A DNA stretch of 64,000 nucleotides, from positions 17,558,392-17,622,391 of the forward strand of contig NC_067203.1 of the NCBI RefSeq assembly GCF_026262505.1, in the 5' to 3' direction. The position numbers were made by a program, and so were the translations under genes. Each line of letters starts with the position of its first letter. Positions within the stretch are counted from its first letter, which is position 1. Below are positions 1-9,118 of the stretch, piece by piece. The DNA comes from Trichomonas vaginalis G3 (taxonomy: Eukaryota > Parabasalia > Trichomonadida > Trichomonadidae). Under the pieces are notes generated by a model. That model made no database searches, had not been told where the DNA came from, and saw nothing but the letters and a program-made list of their open reading frames with translations.

Positions 1-55
1 CTAGTTCTTCTTTGACTTCTGACATGTACTTGTTGACTGAAATATATTTCGTCAT
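1..55 (-). CDS. Maverick hypothetical protein, N-terminal fragment
   Basis: The ATG is at 55 reading leftwards and the rest is outside the window. The encoded start (MTKYISVNKYMSEVKEEL) matches the start of the E2 gene at 58409-58826 with a few substitutions. The upstream sequence (TTTTTTATCCGATAGAAAAG) is the A+T-rich leader also seen before the E2 copy. Function is unknown; it lies just downstream of the helicase gene in the same direction. Confidence 0.6.
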   Translation of the reverse strand, partial: MTKYISVNKYMSEVKEEL

Positions 56-89
56 CTTTTCTATCGGATAAAAAAATATTTTTTTAAAT

Positions 90-1324
90 TTACTCAGAAA
101 AATTTTTCTTTGTATATACGCCGTTCTGAACATCTAAAAGATTTTTGACATTTGCCAAGAATGTTCGTTTAGACGCTGTCATATAACCATACTCTTGACA
201 ATACTGTTTATATTCATCGTACAATGACCTTTCATCTAAACACTCAAAGTTAGTCTCATCTATAAACAGTTCATATACACTCTTGTTTGCTTCTAACAAT
301 GTTTGTCTTTCTTCGGTATGTGGAATTTGTCTTGGATTGAACTTAGAAATATCTAATGTCATGAAATATGAGAACAAGTGGTTGTAAAAGTTAGGTGTCA
401 AAGTTTCTGCTAAGTCGTCAAAATATTCTGTATCTTGCATATGAGAATCTGACGTTCTGACAACTACATATCTTCTGTCAGAACTTTCTAACTTCATCGG
501 AACAGCGTTGTTTGAAACCATGATGAAGTTTGCAACATTTTCACAAACTCTTTGGTCTTTATATTTTCTTTCAACAACTCCAACTTTGTCTGTTATAAGA
601 CTCTTCAAAGCATCTGAGTTCAAAACTTTTGTTGTATCTATACTTTGAAGTTCGTTACATACTATAAGTTTCATATTCTCTATTGAAGAGTTAAATTTAC
701 CGCAGATGTTTTCTAAGTTTGTCATATTAGGGTTCGAATAGCCCTCTAACAGTTTGCACAAAATATCTGTAAAGAAAGTGTTCTTACCAGTTCCTTGTTT
801 TCCAATTATAATGAGAGCAGTTTCATTTTTAGCACTTGGATATTGTAAGATGTTTGCAAACCAACATAAGATATACTCATAGACTCTTTCGTTTCCATTG
901 CATATAATTTCTTTGACATGGTCTAACCAAGCTTCTATAATATTTTCTTTCCATTCTACTTGTTCGTATTTATATCCAGTGAAGATAGAATAGAAGTTTG
1001 GAGAAGGTGTATAAACTTTATACCTCGAACTGAAAAATCTTCTAACTTTGACAATAAGATATCCCAAGCATCTAACATCTTCATACCAACTTGTACGACT
1101 TTTATTTTCTTAAGTTTCTGTCTACATTCTTGTTCTGAAACTATGGTTGCTCTTGGTTTGTTAAAGACAACATCCCATTCTTTCATGACATAACATTCTG
1201 GGGCAGAGTCGACATAAATGACTAAACGTTTCAAATTCTCGACTGCTTTGTTATAGTCTCGAAATGGACACATATTTCTGAATGCTTGGAAGTCATAAAA
1301 ATCTGAAACATCTATTCTGTACAT
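90..1324 (-). pseudogene. superfamily 3 (D5-like) helicase, frameshifted copy
   Basis: Replicative helicase of the element, normally unwinding DNA ahead of its polymerase. It is read in two frames: the N-terminal ~100 residues from 1324 and the rest to 90. Comparison with the intact E2 copy (58862-60097) shows one missing base near 1013. The Walker A loop (GKQGTGKN), a Walker B-like segment (LIVCNELQ) and the SNNAVP...SDRR motif of D5-type helicases are all present. Apart from the frameshift the copies differ by scattered substitutions, so this copy was inactivated recently or the base is a sequencing error. Confidence 0.85.
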
Positions 1325-1353
1325 TTTTATAAAAATAAAAAAAAATATTTTTT

Positions 1354-2149
1354 TTATTCTTGACTTTGTTGTTGCATTTGTTGCATTTGTTGTTCTTGAG
1401 CTATTTGTTGTTGAAGTTGTTCTTGTAATACAATACTTTCACCAGTTGCATCTTCCAATTCGAAACTTTCTGCCGTCATTGACAAATACATAGGACATAA
1501 AAGTTTTACAGGAACAAAGTTTGCGTCGACTAAGGTTAAGTTTATGTTTGCTAAAGTGTTTGAGTTTACTAAAGCTGAAAACTCTGCATTCGAATGAACA
1601 ATAGGCAAACCAGCAGAGAAAGTGTTGTTTATACGCATGAGTATCTTTTGGTCATAGTAGTTTCTGTCGACATTCGAATACACTTTGAACCTAAGTTTGA
1701 AACAATATATAAAATAGGTGTACTTAAAGTCAATGGAACAGACAAACCTTGTATGACACCTTTTCCTGTTATAGGAAACTGTTGGTAGTAAAAACCAGAT
1801 ATAAGTTTTGTATTATAGCTCATATCGTTTATACTAAACTCAGTCGGACATCCAAACATAATGAAACCTGCTCTAGTTGCAGCACATGTTACATCCGTCC
1901 TTAAAGTATTAAATAAGTCAACAAAACCTGTTGGTGGTATATCTGAGTAAGTATCTTCAAAGAAGTATTTTTTACCATTCACAACAACAAAGTCTTCTGG
2001 TGTCAAAAGAGCAAAACAGGCTTTAGTCGTCATTGTGTTTAAGTTAGTTTACAATATCGTCCTTGAGGACTTTGTAAGTTTGTTGTTATAGAATTATATG
2101 ACTCAGGGTTTTTAGTCGTAATAGTATAAACCATTATGTCTTCTGCCAT
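1354..2149 (-). pseudogene. candidate penton (minor capsid) protein, frameshifted copy
   Basis: A protein of about 265 residues between helicase and major capsid genes. Two single-base lesions relative to E2 split it, near 2046 and near 1679. Its last third contains a beta-rich stretch around LVDANFVPVKLLCPMYLSM, which resembles the final strands of single-jelly-roll penton proteins, followed by a glutamine/methionine-rich tail. The penton call is inference from position, size and that local pattern; no catalytic motif is visible. Confidence 0.4.
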
Positions 2150-2153
2150 TTAC

Positions 2154-2735
2154 TTAGCAAATAAATTTTAATGAAATGTTGTGGTCGTCAAATATTTTTA
2201 TGACGTCTGGGAAACTATACTTTAAGTTCAACGTTTCACCTCCTTTCATAACGTATATCTTGTCAATGACATTATATGAAACACCACAGCAAGCAATGTC
2301 GGGTTCTATTTCTTTGATGTTTATATCGTCTGCCTCTGTCAAAAGTTTCAATAGTTCTTTCAAAACTTCATGAGGTGCAATGACATATGAGTTCACTTTT
2401 ACAGGGTTGTGTTCGACCAAGTTTAACATTATACCCAAAGCTTGACAAATCTTCTCCTGAGTTTTAAGTTTGTCTTTAAGTTGTTGGTAGTCGTTTCGAA
2501 TATCTGCAACAGAACTTAAGTCTCTGCTAACTTCAGGATATGTTGGTTGTTCTTTTACAGGAACTATTGTTATACCATCTTCGTCTTCGTATGGTTTCCC
2601 CACTTCAACATCTCTTTCTTTGACATTGACAACAACACTTTGACTGTTTGTTTGAGTTGGTGAATTTAACTTCACATCTGCCATCGCCATTAAACCTTTT
2701 GAAACACTTACGCTTCTATTTTTCGGAAATGACAT
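2154..2735 (-). CDS. Maverick hypothetical protein next to capsid genes
   Basis: Protein of 193 residues beginning MSFPKNRSVSVSKG. An in-frame extension upstream exists, but the ATG at 2735 is chosen because it faces the ATG at 2754 across an 18-bp divergent promoter. A polar N-terminal half with a short coiled-coil-prone segment (DYQQLKDKLKTQEK) precedes a C-terminal half rich in I, V and D. It ends 5 bp before the start of the penton candidate. E2 holds a copy with small indels (60937-61515). Function unknown; a virion role is guessed from position. Confidence 0.7.
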   Translation of the reverse strand: MSFPKNRSVSVSKGLMAMADVKLNSPTQTNSQSVVVNVKERDVEVGKPYEDEDGITIVPVKEQPTYPEVSRDLSSVADIRNDYQQLKDKLKTQEKICQALGIMLNLVEHNPVKVNSYVIAPHEVLKELLKLLTEADDINIKEIEPDIACCGVSYNVIDKIYVMKGGETLNLKYSFPDVIKIFDDHNISLKFIC

Positions 2736-2753
2736 TTTACTTAGAATAAAAAG
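2736..2753. promoter_or_regulatory. 18-bp divergent promoter
   Basis: Two opposite ATGs (2735 minus, 2754 plus) are separated by TTTACTTAGAATAAAAAG. The same spacer with one change recurs at 61516-61533, and a related 18-bp spacer (attttatctagaataaaa) separates another divergent pair at 46127-46144. The conserved core TTAGAATAAAA or TCTAGAATAAAA is a candidate element-specific start signal. Confidence 0.5.
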
Positions 2754-3169
2754 ATGGACGTATTTGAGTATCTCTTCGAATTGAAGCAAAACAAAGTTTA
2801 CACACACAAACAATACAAGTTCATTGATAGAATAGTTCTTTATACAAACAATGGAAAATGTTATAGAATAGCAGTCTTTGCTGAACCAAAATATTTTCAT
2901 AAAGCAAAGAAAGTTGGTATAACGAATGGTGAAAGTTCTTGAAGCAGACAAAAATATAACAACAAAACTGACGATATTTCTAAAGGTAAGTTTTAATACA
3001 ATTATATGTCAAAACTGGCGTACTGTCAATATTTGACGGAGAGAAGTCAGTTCAAGAACAACTTACTGACCTGCTGCCAAAATCTGCTCGATGGAAGCTG
3101 TCGTTATGCCAATCTGAGGAGCCCCAGCAGGTTTCATCGAACGAATCTTCAAAAGAGCATCTTCCGTGA
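2754..3169 (+). pseudogene. divergent Maverick hypothetical protein, frameshifted
   Basis: The first 62 codons (MDVFEYLFELKQNKVYTHKQ...) are open, then small indels relative to E2 (61534-61951) shift the frame around 2925-3000. The E2 copy shows how far the product would run, which sets the tentative end here, overlapping the 3' end of the oppositely oriented capsid gene by about 100 bases. No known domain is recognised; it is a small charged protein with aromatic residues. Confidence 0.45.
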
Positions 3170-4670
3170 AAAGTGCTATTGGTTTTGTAAACTTCTTTGC
3201 TTTCAATTCATTTGGACCGTCTCTGTCACCAGTATATTGTATTTGAACTGTACCAACAGTTGAAATACCACCCATAAAGTCTTCTGAGTCAGCAAATGGA
3301 ATGCCAAGCCAAAAGTTTGAACGGTCTCCATTTGTATATTGAGTTTTTTGACCTCCTGTATGAGTCCATACTTTCACATATGGCATAATAGAACTTTGCA
3401 TTTCAGGGTTAATGGTTGTTGTGAAGTTGTTGTTAAAGTTCATAGCATCTAATGTCAAGTTGTATGACCTCATATCCTCAACTGTAGAATATTCTTCTCT
3501 TGGATAATATTTGCCATCTATGTTTATATGGTATTTAATACCAGGGTTGTAGAAGCAAGAATAGTCATTTATAGTTCGTCTGAACAGTACAAACATAGTA
3601 TCTGCATGTTTCATTGCAGTTGTTAAGGCAATATCTGTTCTTGCACCTGGGTCAGCACTTTGGTTTCCAACTTCACCTGCAAAGTCTTTGACAGATATTT
3701 GGTGTATAGGGAACATAAGTGGAACTGCAATATATTTGGCAGCTAAAGCATTTGAAATATCTGGGTCCAACATATAGACTGCAAGTCTGCTTTCTATTCT
3801 CTTGCATTCAAATTTTTCGCATGTGAACTTAACTGGGTCCCAAGCATCTCCAGCAGCATTGAAATAATAGTTTACTTCAGTGTTGAGGTTTGAGAAACCA
3901 AAGTCTAAGTCAACTTTGTTTTTGCAAAAGTCGGCGAATGACATTTTATTTGTTCCCACTACTTCTGTAAGAGTGAATGGGTCTTGTGTTGGTGCAATGA
4001 CTAAGTTATTTTTGCTTGGAGTAAGTTCGATAGAAATTTTTCCTGCCCAGTTTGGCAAGTATCTTAAAAACCTGAAGATGAGGAAAGATGACAAAGGAAC
4101 TCTAAGTTTCAGTTTTACTTTGGTGACGCATTTCTGCATCTGTCCAGAAAGGTTAACATAAACTCCTGGAACGTTAGGGTCAAGTCTTCTTATTTTCTCA
4201 ATAGTTGCATACTGGTCTGTTTGTTCTCTAGCTTGTGGTTGTACTGAGTTTCTCAAAGCGAACCATTCATAGTTTGCCCATGTTACTGTTTGAACTAAGT
4301 CAGAGTTAGAATATATCTTATATCCCATGAAAACTTCTGGAGCATATTGGTATCCGACATAGAAAATTCCATTGCAACCTTTCTTGTCAGACAACTTGGC
4401 AGAAGGTTTTATTTCAATGTCTTGTTCCACGTATAAGAAAGAGTTGTCAATAGAAATAATATGAAACCTGTCGCAAGCAATATCTACTGTTGTTGAAGAA
4501 CCTTCTCCAAACTCACCTACGTTTCCATAAGAAACAGCAGTTGTATATTCGTAAGTTCCAGGAACTATTTCTGACCTTCTAATGGCATTGTCGCATTCGT
4601 TATACCATTCGGAAACATTTCCATTCATGGCATCCAAAACTGTTGGCGTTATATTCTGAGCGGCGTACAT
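3063..4670 (-). CDS. major capsid protein (double jelly-roll type), intact copy
   Basis: Intact 535-residue product beginning MYAAQNITPTVLDAMNG. Length, beta-rich composition and an ending with GTVQIQYTGD followed by ALFTEDALL suit the double-jelly-roll major capsid proteins of Polinton-type elements, which form the shell of the predicted particle. It lies with the other capsid-region genes and its start is 2 bp from the stop of the preceding gene. The E2 copy (61845-63449) is frameshifted. Around 4123-4142 the two copies differ in a dense cluster (MQKC here, TAAA in E2). Confidence 0.7.
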   Translation of the reverse strand: MYAAQNITPTVLDAMNGNVSEWYNECDNAIRRSEIVPGTYEYTTAVSYGNVGEFGEGSSTTVDIACDRFHIISIDNSFLYVEQDIEIKPSAKLSDKKGCNGIFYVGYQYAPEVFMGYKIYSNSDLVQTVTWANYEWFALRNSVQPQAREQTDQYATIEKIRRLDPNVPGVYVNLSGQMQKCVTKVKLKLRVPLSSFLIFRFLRYLPNWAGKISIELTPSKNNLVIAPTQDPFTLTEVVGTNKMSFADFCKNKVDLDFGFSNLNTEVNYYFNAAGDAWDPVKFTCEKFECKRIESRLAVYMLDPDISNALAAKYIAVPLMFPIHQISVKDFAGEVGNQSADPGARTDIALTTAMKHADTMFVLFRRTINDYSCFYNPGIKYHINIDGKYYPREEYSTVEDMRSYNLTLDAMNFNNNFTTTINPEMQSSIMPYVKVWTHTGGQKTQYTNGDRSNFWLGIPFADSEDFMGGISTVGTVQIQYTGDRDGPNELKAKKFTKPIALFTEDALLKIRSMKPAGAPQIGITTASIEQILAAGQ

Positions 4671-4671
4671 T

Positions 4672-5676
4672 TCATATGAGTAAAAATATAGAATAGTTGG
4701 ATTTATATGTCATAATAGAACCCACTGGACCAAGCTTTACTTTCTTCCTGACTGAGTTTTTAACTCTTCTTTTTCCTTCATTGCCCTCTGCTTGAAGTTG
4801 TTGCATCTTTGCATTATGTTCATCTAGTATGTTGCAAATTTCCCATGTCCTTTTTGCCTTTTGGCTCTGGTCGCCCATCTCAGGTAACCTATATCCTAGA
4901 AAGAGTTTGTCATAGTCTGTATTTGAGTCTTCGCGTATTGTTTGCATGACTCTTTCCTGAGTTTCCGGTTCAAGCTCTTCAAACAGTGCTTGTCCATATG
5001 GAATAAGCTCGTTTCCAAATATATGTTTTTGTAGCCATTCTGGTTTTCTTTCCATGTTACCAACTATATCTTTTGTGAATGGGAAAGCTTTTACCCAATT
5101 TTTCAGTCTTGCGTCGTTTATTTCTGTAGTTGGTTTTATTTTGTCAAGGAACATGTTTTTCAATACTAACATTTCATTTGGTACTGTCCATTTGAGTTTT
5201 CTTAAATATTCATCCCTTCTCAGTTCATTGTCTGCAAAGTAAGTTTTTATGACATTTTGTAAACTTTCGTTTGCAAGGTCATGTACAATAGGTTCTCTTC
5301 CTTCGCTCTCCCTAACTTTCTTTCTAAACTCTTCACCAAATATACCATCTCTATGGTTCTGTGTAGTTCTTTGAGATAAATGTTCTAGAACGTCAGGTGT
5401 TATATTTCCATCAGCCATGTTCATTTCATACTGGTCCAAAATATCTGCATGTTTCATATCTTTCAATGGCATTAAAGCCGCGCTTAAAATACCAGCTATA
5501 TCTCGTTCACCATTGACTTCCATTGCGTCTACAACTTCTTGGAATTGTGGTTGTAAGTTTATGAACCACCTATCTGGATTAGCTTTATGACCCCATCTCA
5601 TTGTAGTTCCATCGTCTGCAGAAACAAAAGTAGGTTTGTTTCCATCTTGGTTAGGTTCTGAATGAACTTTAAACAA
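4672..5676 (-). CDS. capsid-adjacent Maverick protein, function unknown
   Basis: Open frame of about 334 codons immediately upstream of the major capsid gene. No ATG opens it: the most upstream codon is TTG at 5676 and the first in-frame ATG is near codon 26, so the start is uncertain or an upstream frameshift exists. It is a charged, helix-rich protein (for example ELEPETQERVMQTIREDSNTD) with a basic C-terminus (KRRVKNSVRKKVK). Compared with E2 it lacks about 84 bp at 4768, between copies of TTGCC. A scaffold or minor virion protein is possible from position only. Confidence 0.55.
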   Translation of the reverse strand: MFKVHSEPNQDGNKPTFVSADDGTTMRWGHKANPDRWFINLQPQFQEVVDAMEVNGERDIAGILSAALMPLKDMKHADILDQYEMNMADGNITPDVLEHLSQRTTQNHRDGIFGEEFRKKVRESEGREPIVHDLANESLQNVIKTYFADNELRRDEYLRKLKWTVPNEMLVLKNMFLDKIKPTTEINDARLKNWVKAFPFTKDIVGNMERKPEWLQKHIFGNELIPYGQALFEELEPETQERVMQTIREDSNTDYDKLFLGYRLPEMGDQSQKAKRTWEICNILDEHNAKMQQLQAEGNEGKRRVKNSVRKKVKLGPVGSIMTYKSNYSIFLLI

Positions 5677-5705
5677 TGTTTCATTTCTATATGTTTTCTT
5701 GAAAT

Positions 5706-6373
5706 TTAACCTTTTATTTCACCGAGTTCATCCGAAGATTGAACGTTAAATGCTCGTAAGTAAAAAGGGTTGTTGTATTTGTGTACATTTTTTTTCAGTT
5801 CTTCCATTCTATGCTGGATATTTTCATCTGTGTTGGAGTCTTTTGTATGTCGGCAAAACATTTTTCGATATTCTTCTACTATGTCAGCCGAATTTTTTTT
5901 AGACTCTTGGAAATATTCCATATTCTCCGCATACTCTTGTTGAGGGTCAAGATTTTTCGGCTGTTCCAAATCTTCATCTAGTTCTGTGAAGTTAGTTTCC
6001 AAAGGAGGACTTGTTCGTTTCCTTCAGGCTCTTCTAGCTGTTGTTGCTGAACTATTTCTTCCATGTCTGGTTGTATCTGAACTTCTTCCTGTGGAGTTTC
6101 TTGTACCTCATCTGCTGGCATTTCATATATTCCGAGACCGTTTTCAACAATTTCCCTATCTACGTCATCCGCATTCATAAGCTTTTGTTCTTTCGTTCCG
6201 TCTCTATTTTTTACGCGTTTCATGACGAAAGTTGAATTGTCATTTAGCTCTGACATCAAATATCTCGGAGTAAATTCATCCATGTCATTTGGATGATATG
6301 CTATTAAATCATATCCCTTAGCGAGCTTGTATTTTCCAGGTTTGAGATTATATCCGTTTTGGTGCTGAGCCAT
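5706..6373 (-). pseudogene. acidic Maverick protein, probably frameshifted
   Basis: A 131-codon frame from the ATG at 6373 (MAQHQNGYNLKPGKYKLAKG) overlaps a second frame (5706-6002) that has no ATG at its start and continues the same acidic, E/Q-rich composition. One base change near 5990-6002 would explain both, so I treat them as one broken gene. The first half is mixed beta/polar, the second half low-complexity and acidic. No domain is recognised. Confidence 0.45.
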
Positions 6374-6660
6374 AAAGCTAAATAGGTTCGGGTCAGTATT
6401 TCCATCCTTGAACTTTCAATAGCTTCTTTATATCTGTCACTAAAGTCAACAGTATCTGGGAAACCACACTCTTCTTTAAGCATTTTTAAGAATTCTTGGT
6501 TTCCTTGTTCTCTACTTCTTTTATGTCCTTGCTCTGTTTGTGGTTGTTGTTGTGCAGGGTTTTGAACTGTTGGTTGTGTGCTGGTTGTTGTGTTGGTTGT
6601 TGTGCTGGTTGTGGAGGTGGTTGTTGTGCTGGTTGTTGTGCATGCCTGTGTCTGTGCCAT
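6304..6660 (-). CDS. Thr/Gln-rich low-complexity Maverick protein
   Basis: 118 codons starting at the ATG at 6660. Residues 8-45 are an almost pure Thr/Ser stretch grading into a Gln/Pro-rich stretch, encoded by an imperfect ACAAC-type repeat. The remainder is charged and ordinary (NQEFLKMLKEECGFPDT). It overlaps the next gene (5706-6373) by 70 bp in another frame, so its true C-terminus is doubtful. The repeat resembles stalk or linker regions of surface proteins, but no function is assigned. Confidence 0.45.
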   Translation of the reverse strand: MAQTQACTTTSTTTTSTTSTTTNTTTSTQPTVQNPAQQQPQTEQGHKRSREQGNQEFLKMLKEECGFPDTVDFSDRYKEAIESSRMEILTRTYLALWLSTKTDIISNLENTSSLRDMI

Positions 6661-6677
6661 GTGACGATGTAAATGTT

Positions 6678-7602
6678 CTAGTAGTCCTGGTGCAGGTGCT
6701 TCTCTTGGAGGGTTTGGGGTATATAAGTTCCACCAGCTGGCACATATGTTCCATCTGCAGCGTAATGTCCTACCTGACTTTTCGTTTTTAAGAAAGCATT
6801 TACTAGGTCTGTTTTGGTCTGTTGTAACTCTTTTTCTTGACTTTTCACAACAGTTGCTCTAACGGCGTCATAGGCACTTTGAACTGCCTGTCTTGTTGCT
6901 GCATCTGTTATTTTCGTCATATTTTGTGCTACTTCTCTTAACTCGTTGTCGAAACCTTCAGACTTCAGTTTCTTTCCAGATGAGAAGTCGTTCACTTGTT
7001 TCACCTTACTATGAAGAGCTTCGAAGGCATTCTTAAAGTCAGCATTCATTAAAGCTTCATTTGAACTGTCTTCATCCGCTTGTATTTTTGTCCTTATTGA
7101 CCCTATGAGTTGGGCTGCTTTAGCGTTGGCTTGGGCATCTAACCAGTCATTGTTAGCTTTTATATATTCTGCGCTTTTCATTGCCTTTTGCATAGCCGCG
7201 TCGTTATTTTTACTTTCTTGTGCTAAGTTTTCATACTGTACGGTTTGGTTTTGCAACTGTAAAAGTTTTCTGCCTTTACATTTGCTTCAACTTCTTTTTT
7301 ATACTCATCGCTATCCATATATGTCTTCAGGGCTTTTTGTTTTATCTCTTCATCTTTCAGTTTTATATTGAGTAGTATGGTTTTTCAAATTTACAACATC
7401 TTGTTCCATTTTTGCTACTTCTGCTTGCTTTTTCTGACACTTTTTTCGCATATTCCTCTGTACTTAGTTCTTTCAGTTGTTCTTCTTTCTTCTTTTTCTC
7501 TACGTTTAACTCATTGAGTTTCTTTGTGTGTCTGTCATATTCTAGTTTCTTTTCGTTTTCACTTATTTGCTTCTGTATGTCTATGTTTGACTTTTTTGAC
7601 AT
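6678..7602 (-). pseudogene. coiled-coil Maverick protein, frameshifted
   Basis: Begins at the ATG at 7602 with a strongly coiled-coil N-terminus (KKLEYDRHTKKLNELNVEKK). The frame then breaks in at least two places between 7260 and 7440 and resumes as a 190-codon open frame ending at 6678. The late part is alanine/lysine/glutamine-rich and helical, ending in a G/Y/P-rich segment (YVPAGGTYIPQT). Likely structural given its capsid-cluster position; no family is recognised. Confidence 0.5.
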
Positions 7603-7649
7603 CTGTTATTTGATTTTTGAGTGAACTCAAATTCATTTGACTTTGAGGG

Positions 7650-7898
7650 TTATAGGCTGTTTCCGTCTGCAGCTCCACCATAGCCTGCCATTTTCGCTAA
7701 AAGTGCCGCTCTTAAACCTCCACTCTGTGCACCTATAACTCGGTTTAAAAGCATAGGGTTGCTTGACATTTGTTGCAACATAGTGGGGTCATTCATAGCA
7801 TTTGTTGTTGCAACTGTTGTTGTGGTGTCAGTTTTACTATTGGATGTTTTCAATGCTCTCTTCCTCTTACGTATATTCTTACGTAGCTTACGTGGCAT
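7650..7898 (-). CDS. small basic protein, candidate virion core/DNA-condensing protein
   Basis: 82 codons. The N-terminus is extremely basic (PRKLRKNIRKRKRALK, residues 2-17) and would serve as nuclear localisation or DNA-binding sequence. A Thr/Asn-rich linker and a Gly/Ala-rich C-terminal segment (GLRAALLAKMAGYGG) follow. It is the outermost gene before the right-end repeats and is preceded by TTCACTTAAAATG, a host-like initiator at the ATG. Adenovirus-type core peptides have a comparable layout, but that comparison is inference. Confidence 0.55.
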   Translation of the reverse strand: MPRKLRKNIRKRKRALKTSNSKTDTTTTVATTNAMNDPTMLQQMSSNPMLLNRVIGAQSGGLRAALLAKMAGYGGAADGNSL

Positions 7899-7984
7899 TT
7901 TAAGTGAAGTTAAAAAGCGGTTTTTTGACAGATGTTTTATGTGACTTCTTCGTAAAGACTTTGTTGAGATTTCTTCGTAAATGA

Positions 7985-8072
7985 GTGTAAATGACCCAAA
8001 AATATATTTTAGGGTAGAAGGGTATATCTACCCCGTTTTCTACCCTCTTTTCTACCCTCTTGAATTTTCATG
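7985..8072 (-). repeat. 'gggtag' hairpin module, copy in E1 array
   Basis: Contains CCCAAAAATATATTTTAGGG, then gggtagaagggtatatctacccc, which can pair GGGTAGA with TCTACCC, then repeated cttttctaccc and a terminal gaattttcatgaa. The same module occurs in opposite orientation at 8340-8440 and 8598-8698 and elsewhere in E2. Confidence 0.8.
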
Positions 8073-8339
8073 AATTTCTTCGTAAAGACTTTGTCAAGAC
8101 TTCTTCATAAAGACTTTGTTAAGACTTCTTCGTAAAGACTTGTGAGACTTCTTCGTAAAGACTTTGTTAAGACTTCTTCGTAAAGACTTTGTTGAGACTT
8201 CTTTCGTAAAGACTTTGTTGAGATTTCTTCGTAAAGACTTTGTCAAGACTTCATCGTAAAGACTTTGTCAAGACTTCATCGTAAAGACTTTGTTGAGATT
8301 TCTTCGTAAATGACCCTAGTAGTATATTTTTGGTGTAAA

Positions 8340-8440
8340 TTTTCATGAAAATTCAAGAGGGTAGAAAAGAGGGTAGAAAACGGGTAGATATACCCTTCTA
8401 CCCTAAAATATATTTTTGGGTCATTTACACTCATGAACTT
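8340..8440 (+). repeat. 'gggtag' hairpin module, second copy in E1 array
   Basis: Inverted relative to 7985-8072: runs from ttttcatgaaaattcaagag through repeated gggtagaaaa units to tacccttctaccctaaaata and ends gggtcatttacactcatgaa. Confidence 0.8.
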
Positions 8441-8597
8441 TCTTGTCTATGTTTTGTTAAGACTTCTTCGTAAAGACTTTGTTGAGACTTTCTTCGTAAA
8501 GACTTTGTGAGATTTCTTCGTAAAGACTTTGTCAAGACTTCATCGTAAAGACTTTGTTGAGATTTCTTCGTAAATGACCCTAGTAGATATTTTTGGT

Positions 8598-8698
8598 GTA
8601 AATTTCATGAAAATTCAAGAGGGTAGAAAGAGGGTAGAAAACGGGGTAGATATACCCTTCTACCCTAAAATATATTTTTGGGTCATTTACACTCATGA
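8598..8698 (+). repeat. 'gggtag' hairpin module, third copy in E1 array
   Basis: Near-identical to 8340-8440, including the flanking stretches on both sides, which indicates segmental duplication of about 260 bp within the array. Confidence 0.8.
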
Positions 8699-9040
8699 AC
8701 TTTCTTGTCTATGTTTTGTTAAGACTTCTTCGTAAAGACTTTGTTGAGACTTCTTCGTAAAGACTTTGTTGAGATTTCTTCGTAAAGACTTTGTTGAGAT
8801 TTCTTCATAAAGACTTTGTCAAGACTTCATCGTAAATATTTTGTCAAGACTTCTTCGTAAAGACTTTGTCAAGACTTCTTCGTAAAGACTTTGTCAAGAC
8901 TTCTTCGTAAAGACTTTGTTGAGATTTCTTCGTAAATGTTTTGTCAAGACTTCTTCGTAAATGTTTTGTCAAGACTTCTTCGTAAAGACTTTGTTGAGAT
9001 TTCTTCGTAAATGTTTTGTCAAGACTTCATTATACTCATT

Positions 9041-9086
9041 CATCCTCAGGGCTAGAAGGCACGAAGTGCCTGGAAGCCCCACTACC
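9041..9086. repeat. E1 right terminal inverted repeat
   Basis: 46 bp matching, as reverse complement, 43350-43395 at the left end of E2 with one mismatch. It contains the short palindrome AGGCAC-gaa-GTGCCT and ends ...AGCCCCACTACC, followed directly by a run of T. Similarity between the two elements stops at this block. Confidence 0.9.

Positions 9087-9113
<27 letters not shown>
9087..9113. repeat. 27-nt poly(T) at element border
   Basis: An uninterrupted T run abuts the terminal repeat. E2 has a 25-nt A run in the mirror position (43325-43349). Either the element terminates in poly(A) or both copies inserted at A/T tracts. Confidence 0.85.

Positions 9114-9118
<5 letters not shown>

Larger units (their letters stand above)
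7940..9035. repeat. subterminal 25-nt tandem repeat array
   Basis: Imperfect direct repeats of about 25 nt with consensus gacttcttcgtaaagactttgt(t/c)aa fill the DNA between the last gene and the right terminal repeat. There are several dozen units, some with small indels, some reading aaatgttttgtc instead of aaagactttgtc. Three copies of a 'gggtag' hairpin module interrupt the array. A single related unit (gatttcttcgtaaatgttttgtcac) sits near the left end of E2 at 43629-43653, so the motif marks both element ends. Confidence 0.9.
1..9086. mobile_element. Maverick/Polinton E1, right-hand part
   Basis: Virus-like self-synthesising transposon entering from the left window edge and ending at a terminal repeat at 9041-9086. 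Nearly all genes are on the minus strand: helicase, penton candidate, major capsid, capsid-adjacent proteins, a basic core-like protein, then a repeat array. The first 5.1 kb is closely similar to 58772-64000, the second copy, with the same gene order and orientation. Integrase, polymerase and ATPase lie in the part of the element seen only in E2. Maverick assignment rests on the combined hallmark set over both copies. Confidence 0.9.

Noticed and set aside
2974..2998. GGTAAGT in 2754-3169 as a possible intron donor
   Set aside because: Trichomonad introns use a stricter donor and an ACTAACACACAG-type acceptor, which is absent here; simple indels between copies explain the broken frame.
7940..9035. 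CRISPR-like appearance of the 25-nt array
   Set aside because: Units abut one another with no unique spacers, and the context is eukaryotic mobile DNA.
9036..9113. Continuation of the host-like frame through poly-lysine into GSGASRHFVPSSPEDE
   Set aside because: It is translated terminal-repeat sequence of the Maverick, not host protein.
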